Source: CAYMCO01 sp964388955 (lineage in GTDB: Bacteria > Chloroflexota > Anaerolineae > Anaerolineales > E44-bin32). From it: a stretch of 12,731 nucleotides of DNA. The position numbers and the translations under genes are program-made. Location of the stretch: positions 1-12,731 of the forward strand of contig CAYMCO010000057.1 in NCBI GenBank assembly GCA_964388955.1, in the 5' to 3' direction. The notes under the pieces were generated by a model, which saw nothing but the letters and a program-made list of their open reading frames with translations, ran no database searches and was not told where the DNA came from. Positions 1-5,681 of the stretch are shown here, one piece after another; position 1 is the stretch's first letter, and the number at the start of each line of letters is the position of its first letter.

Positions 1-164
1 TCCGGTTCGGAGGGGGGAGGGGTCGGGAATACAACCGACCCTTCCTACCCTATCACAACGGGTTTGCTGCCCGGCATCCTCCGATCCGCCCTGCTTGATG
101 TGCAGCCCGGGCGGGGCCGGGCGTGCCCTGGCGTGCACGAAGCGCGTTTCAGAGAGGCGGCAGT
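1..164. other. Intergenic edge region with GC-rich hairpins
   Basis: No coding region is convincing here; the open frames are shadows. It lies downstream of the leftward YfhO-like gene. Two inverted repeats are visible. One pairs 16-26 (GGAGGGGTCGG) with 35-45 (CCGACCCTTCC) around an 8-nt loop; it has one G-U pair if read on the + strand and one A-C mismatch on the - strand. The other pairs GCCCGG (105-110) with CCGGGC (117-122). Neither is followed by a T tract, so they are at best weak transcription-end signals. Confidence 0.35.
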
Positions 165-2516
165 TCAATCCAGGCGCTCAACCCGGATGTGGATCCGGAT
201 TTGGGTGCCCCCCTCAACACGGGCTTCGATCTGAAGCTCGTCCTCCGGGGCCAGCAGGGCCCTCTCGCCCAGCTTCGGGCGGCCGCGCGGCTTTGAGGTG
301 GCAGCAGCCACCTCCCGGCGGCCCGCGCCGCGGTGGTCGGCGGGGAGGGGCATGTCGCGGTAGCTCCGGGCCGGACCGCGGAGCGAGCCCAGGCGAATGC
401 GCCGCCGCAATGCGCGCGCCCGGGTTGCGAGATCGAGATCCGTTTCGCGTGCGGCCAGACCCACTAGGATGGCCAGGGAAATCAGGCTGATACCCAATCC
501 CACGAAGAACGGAGCCGGCCGGTAGGAGAAGATGTATTCGTGCTCGCCAGATCCCAGATCGGCGCCCAGATATCCGCCCACGTTCCGCAGCGGTGCGGGC
601 TGCCCGTCAACCATCACCCTCCAACCCGGGTAGTAGGCGCTCATCACCACCAATGTGGAGTCCCCATTACCGCTGGCCGTGACCTGCATGCTGTTGGGGC
701 CGGTGACGACGGGGCTATAGGGTGTCACCTCCCCAGCGCCCAGCTCACCATCGACGGTGGCGTCCGTGAGCGTCTCCTCGGGGGCGCTCCAGGCGAAAGG
801 CAGGCTCTCCGGAAGTTCGTAGATGGTGTGGCCCTCGAATCGGTGCACGGCACGAGCGGACGGGTCCTGGGGCTGCTTGTCATTCCCCAGGATGAGGTAT
901 TTGGCTCCCGCGATCACGGTCCGCTCGTTGAGCAGGTGCTCCTTGGGCGGATGGAAGGCAAAGCCATACCAGGCGTCGATATATCGGATGCCGTTCGCGA
1001 TGGTGGCCCGCTGCCAATTGAGCAGGTTGCTGACATAGTATTCGCCCGGATCGTATTCGGCGAGCCAACCCATGATCTCTGCGGGAGGTTCATAACGGTT
1101 CCAGGTCACCACGCGCGTTTTGTTCGCCCGATAGACATCCAGTATCGAGCCAATCATCAGGATCGAGATGATCCCGATGCCGAGCATCTCAACCCGCCCC
1201 ACGCGCCGGGCGGCACCTTCCGGCGTCGCGCGCCGGAGACCGCTGAGAATCCGGCCCCAAGAAGAGTCGATCCCGGCGCCCCCAAGGGCCAGAATGGCGA
1301 CTGACCCATAGATCAGCGTGCGTGAAGGGTATCGGAACTGGACCAGAAAAGAGGTGCGAGCGTACCAGTCCGCCCACGGCATGCGCTTTACGTCGATCCA
1401 CAGGAAGACCAGGATCAACAGCAGTATGAAGAAGAGCAGCTCTCGCTTTTCCTTCCGGCGCAAACTGAGGGGCAGCAACAGCAGGGCGACAAATGGGAGC
1501 GGGCCGACGTAGGCGTAGAATTCTTCGGGGGGGAGAACCTGCGTCTCGTCCGTGCGCGTCAGATCCTGGGACAAGTAGTCTTCCAGGATCTGCGCGGTGG
1601 TCTGGGAATCCCGCAGATCCGGGTTGCTTTCTTTGCTCATAGACGGCCAGGCCTGGATCAAGGGGAGGAGCTGAACCGCGATCAGCGCCAATGCAAGTGC
1701 CCCAGCAAACACCACCCGCTTCACCCTTTCACTGTCGACCGTGATCGAGAACGGCCGGAGGCGGATGCTGACCACGGCGACCATCCCGAACAGGGTGCCG
1801 GCGACGAACATGTAGTAGGCGTAATAGACATTGCCGGAGAAGAAAAGCAGGGCCAAGAACAAGGCGGTGAGCGCCGCGAAGCGTTTTCTCCGGCTTCTCA
1901 CTGTGCAAATGAGGCCGCCGAGCGCCCAGGGAATCCAGGCTGCTCCCAAGACAAAGTCGTACTCGCCCTGCAAGAATCGGGCGGCGATCTGGCCGGTGAA
2001 CGCGTACATCAGGGCCATCCATATGCGCGCCGGCGAGTCTATCCCTATCGCATCCGCGAGCCACCACATGCCGAAGGCGGCGGCCAGGAAGCTCAGGAAG
2101 AGGGCGATCTTGAATCCATCGAGCACCCCGAACAGCAGGACGGGGATCGTCGCCAGGGGGTTATAGACGTGCAAGAACGGATCGGCCACATAGGGCTGGC
2201 CCGCCCCGATATAGGGATTCCAAAGTGGAAATTTGCCGAATTCCTGCAGAGATCGGACCAGAATGAGGTCAAGCGATTGAAAGACCTCCGCCTCGGTGCC
2301 AGCCAGGGGGCGGTCTGTGTTCAGGTCGAGGATTCCGGATGAGTAGCTGAGCACCAGAGCCGCGATCAGCAGCCATTCGATGAGCTGGCGGCGACCGCGC
2401 GCTATCTCGGCAAATGCTCCCCGGATGCCATTTCTACCCTCCAATGCGCTACCCCTCCCCCAGTCTGATCGAGATCCCCGATTCCGATCCAAGCGAGACA
2501 CTACCATGGCAGACAT
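165..2516 (-). CDS. YfhO-family polytopic membrane protein (GT-C-like)
   Basis: A 783-residue integral membrane protein of the YfhO type, a family related in architecture to GT-C glycosyltransferases and thought to act in envelope polysaccharide or teichoic-acid glycosylation. About a dozen hydrophobic segments are visible: near residues 46-63, 118-158 (two), 164-205 (two), 213-251 (two), 268-289, 336-351, 358-375, 401-417, 444-461, and a last one at 670-689. The first external loop carries the family-like stretch FPLWNPYIGAGQPY at 96-109, followed by ADP. Residues about 465-665 form a soluble domain ending in the typical YYPGWRVMVDG motif (628-637). An arginine-rich tail of about 95 residues follows the last membrane segment, which is long for the family. 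The start at 2516 lacks a clear Shine-Dalgarno; Met4 (2507) is an alternative. Substrate unknown; family call strong, function inferred. Confidence 0.87.
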   Translation of the reverse strand: MSAMVVSRLDRNRGSRSDWGRGSALEGRNGIRGAFAEIARGRRQLIEWLLIAALVLSYSSGILDLNTDRPLAGTEAEVFQSLDLILVRSLQEFGKFPLWNPYIGAGQPYVADPFLHVYNPLATIPVLLFGVLDGFKIALFLSFLAAAFGMWWLADAIGIDSPARIWMALMYAFTGQIAARFLQGEYDFVLGAAWIPWALGGLICTVRSRRKRFAALTALFLALLFFSGNVYYAYYMFVAGTLFGMVAVVSIRLRPFSITVDSERVKRVVFAGALALALIAVQLLPLIQAWPSMSKESNPDLRDSQTTAQILEDYLSQDLTRTDETQVLPPEEFYAYVGPLPFVALLLLPLSLRRKEKRELLFFILLLILVFLWIDVKRMPWADWYARTSFLVQFRYPSRTLIYGSVAILALGGAGIDSSWGRILSGLRRATPEGAARRVGRVEMLGIGIISILMIGSILDVYRANKTRVVTWNRYEPPAEIMGWLAEYDPGEYYVSNLLNWQRATIANGIRYIDAWYGFAFHPPKEHLLNERTVIAGAKYLILGNDKQPQDPSARAVHRFEGHTIYELPESLPFAWSAPEETLTDATVDGELGAGEVTPYSPVVTGPNSMQVTASGNGDSTLVVMSAYYPGWRVMVDGQPAPLRNVGGYLGADLGSGEHEYIFSYRPAPFFVGLGISLISLAILVGLAARETDLDLATRARALRRRIRLGSLRGPARSYRDMPLPADHRGAGRREVAAATSKPRGRPKLGERALLAPEDELQIEARVEGGTQIRIHIRVERLD

Positions 2517-2552
2517 CTTGTCGAGCGGAGGCGCCGATCCGGCCGCGAGCCT

Positions 2553-2581
2553 CTTATATCCCCTGCCAAACCCGTCAGCAA
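2553..2581 (-). promoter_or_regulatory. Possible promoter of the YfhO-like gene
   Basis: On the - strand TTGCTG (2581-2576) is followed after 17 bp by TATAAG (2558-2553), a 5/6 match to the -10 consensus. It would start transcription about 30 nt before the ATG at 2516. The -35 match is only 3/6, so this is tentative. Confidence 0.35.
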
Positions 2582-2624
2582 CAGGTACAGGGGTATGGGG
2601 GTCAAGAATCTCCCATGATGCGCC

Positions 2625-3347
2625 TCAACCGGCGGCGATCCGCCAGCGCTGGTACCGGCCAAGCAGCCCGCCCTCCCCGTCGGAAAGGAAACGTTCGATC
2701 ACCCGCAAGCCGGCGCGTTCTGCCAGCCCGGCCAGTTCCCCATCTGTGAAATAGTGCACATAGCGCAATCCATACCCGCCTCTCCGCCAATCCAGCAGGT
2801 AATCATCGGGGTCCACATCGCTCCCGGACAGCCCTACGTGCTCCCATGGGAGGATGCGCTCCTGCAGCCGCTGGCTGGCCAGGAAGTTCCAGGTAGAAAC
2901 GGAGACGACTCCATTCCGGCGGAGGCGCTCGCGCATGCCCAGGACGACGTCCAGACGCGCCGCCTCGCCTGGGATGTGGTGCAGCACCGCGAAGGCAAGA
3001 ATGTGATGGAAATCGCTCGCAAGAGCATGGCTCCAGCGCTTCTGGGTGAGGTCTGCGAGCAGGAATCTTGCGCCTTCGTGCACCGCATCCCTCTGCGCAA
3101 GTTCCAGCAGGGTGCTGCTCGCATCCAGGCCGACGTACAGGCCTTGGTGGCCCAGCTCATGCAGCCGCTCAGCCACCCCGCCGCTCCCACAACCCAGGTC
3201 GAGCACGCTTTCCTCGGGGGCAACCGATTCGAGGATCCGGGAAACACCGGGCTGCACCCGCTGGCGCGTCTGCGCAAACGCGGCGGCGAACGTTTGGTAG
3301 AATTCACGGTTAATGGCGTTCAGTTTGCCTGCGGCATGGGGCTGCAT
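2625..3347 (-). CDS. Trm9/ALKBH8-like class I SAM methyltransferase
   Basis: A 240-residue class I (Rossmann) SAM-dependent methyltransferase. Motif I is VLDLGCGSGG at 48-57, the acidic strand-2 end is GLDAS at 73-77, and the post-IV motif is VLHHIP at 121-126. Several features recall the eukaryotic tRNA enzyme Trm9 and the methyltransferase domain of ALKBH8: an N-terminal FYQTFAAAFAQTR (16-28), resembling the Y-x-x-IA-x-x-FSxTR segment that precedes motif I in Trm9; the VLHH motif followed by a charged helix and a strand ending STWN (151-154); an LPW (166-168) in the insert where Trm9 has a VPW; and a C-terminal YVHYFTDGEL (196-205), matching the Y-x-x-REGEL region. Those enzymes methylate the carboxylate of cm5U34 to give mcm5U. 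The start at 3347 is the only ATG close to the fold; longer frames run antisense into elp3. It is divergent from elp3, the enzyme expected to make its substrate. The methyltransferase fold is certain; tRNA specificity is inference, and another small-molecule or tRNA methyltransferase remains possible. Confidence 0.87.
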   Translation of the reverse strand: MQPHAAGKLNAINREFYQTFAAAFAQTRQRVQPGVSRILESVAPEESVLDLGCGSGGVAERLHELGHQGLYVGLDASSTLLELAQRDAVHEGARFLLADLTQKRWSHALASDFHHILAFAVLHHIPGEAARLDVVLGMRERLRRNGVVSVSTWNFLASQRLQERILPWEHVGLSGSDVDPDDYLLDWRRGGYGLRYVHYFTDGELAGLAERAGLRVIERFLSDGEGGLLGRYQRWRIAAG

Positions 3348-3353
3348 GGAGGG
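3348..3353 (+). promoter_or_regulatory. Shine-Dalgarno candidate deciding the elp3 start
   Basis: GGAGGG lies 12 nt before ATG 3366, a slightly long spacing. The in-frame ATG at 3336 has no purine-rich element before it, so 3366 is preferred. The element lies in the gap between the two divergent start codons. Confidence 0.45.
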
Positions 3354-3359
3354 ATTATA
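3354..3359 (-). promoter_or_regulatory. Perfect -10 box of the methyltransferase; leaderless start likely
   Basis: The - strand reads TATAAT, then CCCTCC, then ATG at 3347. A transcript starting about 7 nt after the -10 box would begin at or next to the start codon, giving a leaderless mRNA. No good -35 is seen 15-19 bp upstream, nor an extended -10 TG. Confidence 0.5.
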
Positions 3360-3365
3360 CGTCGG

Positions 3366-4973
3366 ATGGGCCCGGAGGAGAGCTGGCTGAAGGCGCGCGA
3401 GTACAAGGGCGAGGAGCTGGCCCTGGCGCGCGCCATCGTGGAGGAGGTCCGGTCCGGGGTTGGGGTCTCCAAAGCCGTGCGCCGCCATCCGCTGCCCGAG
3501 GGCGGTTTTGTTGGTAAGCATGCCTTGGTGCGCGTCTATCGCGAGCTGACGGAGAAGGGGGAATGGCGCGATGACCCGGGGCTGCTGCGCCGCATCCGCA
3601 TGAAGCCGACCCGAACCCTATCCGGCGTCACCACGGTCACTGTGCTCACCAAGCCCTATCCATGCCCTGGCAAGTGCATTTTCTGCCCCGACGACAAGCG
3701 CATGCCGAAATCCTATCTTCCGGATGAGCCCGGGGCGATGCGGGCGCTCCATCACGAATACGACCCCTTCGATCAGGTGGCGGCGCGCATGCAAGCCCTG
3801 GAGGAGATCGGGCATCCAACGGACAAGATCGAACTGCTCGTGCTGGGCGGCACGTGGAGCGCCTACCGGAAGGACTACCAGGACTGGTTCATCCAGCGCT
3901 GCTTGGACGCAATGAATGGTTTCGATTCCCACAGCCTGGCCGCAGCGCGGCTGGCAAACCGCGATGCGGATCACAAGAACGTCGGCTTGGTGATTGAGAC
4001 CCGGCCGGACCATATCGACCTGCAGGAGCTGGCCCGTCTCCGACGGCTCGGCGTGACGAAAGTGCAGATGGGAGCTCAGAGCCTGGATGATCGGATCCTG
4101 GACCTCAACCGCAGAGGGCACACGGTGGAGGATACCCGCCGAGCGGTGCGCCTGCTGCGTGCGGCGGGGTATAAGATCGTGCTTCATTGGATGCCCAATC
4201 TGCTCGGGGCCAGTATCGAATCGGACAAGGCCGATTTCGGCCGGCTGTGGGCAGATCCGGATTTGCGCCCGGATGAGTTAAAGATCTACCCCTGTCAACT
4301 CCTGGCAGACACCCCGCTTTACGATCATTGGGAGCGAGGAGAATACCAGCCCTACACGACGGAGGAGCTGACGCGCCTGATCGCCGATATCAAGCCCTCC
4401 ATTCCGGTATACTGCAGGGTAAATCGAATCGTGCGGGATTTCCCATCGCACCATGTGATCGAAGGGAACAAACGCACCAGCCTGCGTCAAGATATCCATC
4501 GGGAGCTCAAACGCCGGGGGGAGCGGTGCCGCTGCATACGCTGTCGGGAGATCCGCGGCCAGTCGCTGGACGTGGAGCAATTGACGCTGAGCGATTTCAC
4601 ATATGGGGCGGGCGGAGCAGAGGAGCATTTTCTCCACTACGTCGCGCCCGCGGATCGGTTGGCGGGCTTCCTGCGTCTTTCCTTGGCCGGGACCGGATCG
4701 CCCGACACCGGGCTGCCCGATCTGGGCGGCGCGGCCATCGTGCGAGAGGTGCACGTGTATGGCCAATCCGTCGAGGTGGGCGAGTCCCTGGGGGGCGCTG
4801 CCCAGCACAGCGGCCTGGGGGAGAACTTGATTCTGGGGGCCGAATCGATTGCCCGCCGCGCTGGCTTCTCCCGCATGGCGGTGATATCGGCGCTTGGTAC
4901 GCGCGGATACTATGCTAGATTCGGATACCATCTCGGCGAAAGCTACATGCTGAAGGATTTGGGACCAGGCTGA
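3366..4973 (+). CDS. elp3: Elp3: radical SAM / GNAT tRNA wobble-uridine-modifying enzyme
   Basis: A 535-residue bacterial Elp3. In the known family it uses a 4Fe-4S cluster, SAM and acetyl-CoA to carboxymethylate C5 of uridine 34 in certain tRNAs. Domains in order: N-terminal helical, RNA-contacting region (about 1-90); radical SAM barrel (about 90-350) with cluster cysteines 100, 104 and 107 in CPGKCIFCP; a zinc-type set formed by Cys310 (YPC) and Cys388/390/393 in RCRCIRCREI; and a C-terminal GNAT acetyltransferase domain (about 405-535) starting its core with VREVHVYG (459-466), the acetyl-CoA loop QHSGLG (480-485) and GTRGYYARFGY (511-521). All expected catalytic elements are intact, and length fits the family. 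The ATG at 3366 is preferred because GGAGGG precedes it; 3336 would add ten residues. The reading frame stays open upstream across the antisense methyltransferase, but that stretch is not Elp3-like. It stands alone, without Elp1, 2, 4, 5 or 6, as is usual in bacteria and archaea. Confidence 0.95.
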   Translation: MGPEESWLKAREYKGEELALARAIVEEVRSGVGVSKAVRRHPLPEGGFVGKHALVRVYRELTEKGEWRDDPGLLRRIRMKPTRTLSGVTTVTVLTKPYPCPGKCIFCPDDKRMPKSYLPDEPGAMRALHHEYDPFDQVAARMQALEEIGHPTDKIELLVLGGTWSAYRKDYQDWFIQRCLDAMNGFDSHSLAAARLANRDADHKNVGLVIETRPDHIDLQELARLRRLGVTKVQMGAQSLDDRILDLNRRGHTVEDTRRAVRLLRAAGYKIVLHWMPNLLGASIESDKADFGRLWADPDLRPDELKIYPCQLLADTPLYDHWERGEYQPYTTEELTRLIADIKPSIPVYCRVNRIVRDFPSHHVIEGNKRTSLRQDIHRELKRRGERCRCIRCREIRGQSLDVEQLTLSDFTYGAGGAEEHFLHYVAPADRLAGFLRLSLAGTGSPDTGLPDLGGAAIVREVHVYGQSVEVGESLGGAAQHSGLGENLILGAESIARRAGFSRMAVISALGTRGYYARFGYHLGESYMLKDLGPG

Positions 4974-4984
4974 GATCGACGCCA

Positions 4985-5012
4985 GGGGGATCCATGCCCA
5001 TCGCGCTCCCCC
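4985..5012 (+). terminator. Weak hairpin after elp3
   Basis: GGGGGA (4985-4990) pairs with TCCCCC (5007-5012) around a 16-nt loop, and CTTTCTCC follows. It sits 12 nt after the elp3 stop, between convergent genes. The stem is short and the T run is interrupted, so the terminator call is tentative. Confidence 0.35.
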
Positions 5013-5036
5013 CTTTCTCCTGCCAGTTTGTTGCGC

Positions 5037-5519
5037 CTAGAACCTGCAGCGGCCCAAGTCCATCCCGATCGCCCCTTCAAGCAGGCCGTGAATATCCCCG
5101 AGGTCCAGGCCAGGGTTCAGGTAGACCAGATGGCCCATGCACCCGCAGTCTGAAGCCCCGAACCCCTTTGGGAAGCGGGACCCCAAATTGGACAGGGCTT
5201 CGGCCCAGGGACATTCCCACTGGTCACGGCCGGTTCTCCACCAGGCCTCCCGGGCCCGGCTCGCTTTCAACAGAAAATCGACGTGCCAGTGGCTGCGCTT
5301 TTGCTCCGACGGACGCAAGTGACGCCGGATGCGGGCCCGCAGCCCGCCCGGGCCATGCGCACTGCCCACATATCCAAAGTATCCGGGCGGGAACTCGAAC
5401 CGGCCCAACGCCCCCACCCGGATGGTCGCTCCCTGGTGAAGTTCTAGGATGAGCGCATATGTCCCCGGATCAGGTGGCACCAAGGAATCCTGCCTGATCC
5501 CGGACTCATGAGTTGGCAT
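5037..5519 (-). CDS. DUF123 (Uri-superfamily, GIY-YIG-like) protein
   Basis: A 160-residue protein of the DUF123/COG1833 type, regarded as relatives of GIY-YIG endonucleases. Visible signatures: GTYALILEL (19-27) followed by IRVGALGRFEFPPGYFGYVGSA (33-54), the GIY...YIG counterpart; GPGGLRARIRRHLR (57-70); HWHVDFLL (78-85); a Trp/Glu/Cys patch with WECPWAEAL (101-109); and GFGASDCGC (119-127) followed by HLVYL. The domain is nearly the whole protein. In other organisms the domain is known stand-alone or fused to DNA-repair proteins such as endonuclease III, so a nucleic-acid role is plausible, but activity is not established. The start at 5519 is preferred over 5570 because GAGGGAG lies about 9 nt before it. 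It is convergent with elp3 and divergent from the ABC exporter; no functional link is evident. Confidence 0.85.
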   Translation of the reverse strand: MPTHESGIRQDSLVPPDPGTYALILELHQGATIRVGALGRFEFPPGYFGYVGSAHGPGGLRARIRRHLRPSEQKRSHWHVDFLLKASRAREAWWRTGRDQWECPWAEALSNLGSRFPKGFGASDCGCMGHLVYLNPGLDLGDIHGLLEGAIGMDLGRCRF

Positions 5520-5575
5520 CCGAGAGAATCTCCCTCGATCTTCCGGCCTCTTCGGCGGCCCGCGGCGCATCTCAG

Positions 5576-5603
5576 TTTATCCCGCGGCCCCATCTATAGA
5601 CAA
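5576..5603 (-). promoter_or_regulatory. Possible promoter of the DUF123 gene
   Basis: The - strand has TTGTCT (5603-5598), a 16-bp spacer, and GATAAA (5581-5576); each hexamer matches consensus at 4 of 6 positions. It lies about 60 bp before the ATG at 5519. Tentative. Confidence 0.3.
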
Positions 5604-5638
5604 GTGGTCCCCTTCCCCCTACCCCCTTCGCATTCCGT

Positions 5639-5644
5639 TATAAT
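5639..5644 (+). promoter_or_regulatory. Perfect -10 box upstream of the ABC exporter
   Basis: TATAAT on the + strand ends 37 nt before the ATG at 5682. No convincing -35 lies at 15-19 bp (the region is C-rich). A TAGACA at 5597-5602 is too far away. The gene also has GAGGT (5671-5675) 6 nt before its start codon. Confidence 0.45.
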
Positions 5645-5681
5645 CAACGCGCCAAAGCGCTATGCTTTTCGAGGTATCGAC

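Noticed and set aside
540..1304. A 254-residue + strand open frame
   Set aside because: Antisense shadow of the YfhO-like gene, low-complexity composition, no ribosome-binding site or recognisable domain.
2754..3365. An open frame continuing upstream from elp3 for about 204 codons, suggesting a longer or fused Elp3
   Set aside because: It lies exactly antisense to the well-supported methyltransferase and its translation has no Elp3-like or other domain features. GC-rich codon bias leaves such antisense frames open.
3348..3521. N-terminal extension of the methyltransferase to 3521
   Set aside because: The extra residues are antisense to the Elp3 N-terminus and precede the natural start of the fold; the -10 box right before ATG 3347 also argues for the short form.
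5508..5681. A 58-residue N-terminal extension of the ABC exporter
   Set aside because: It overlaps the DUF123 gene start and the TATAAT box; the GAGGT-preceded ATG at 5682 gives the normal family length.
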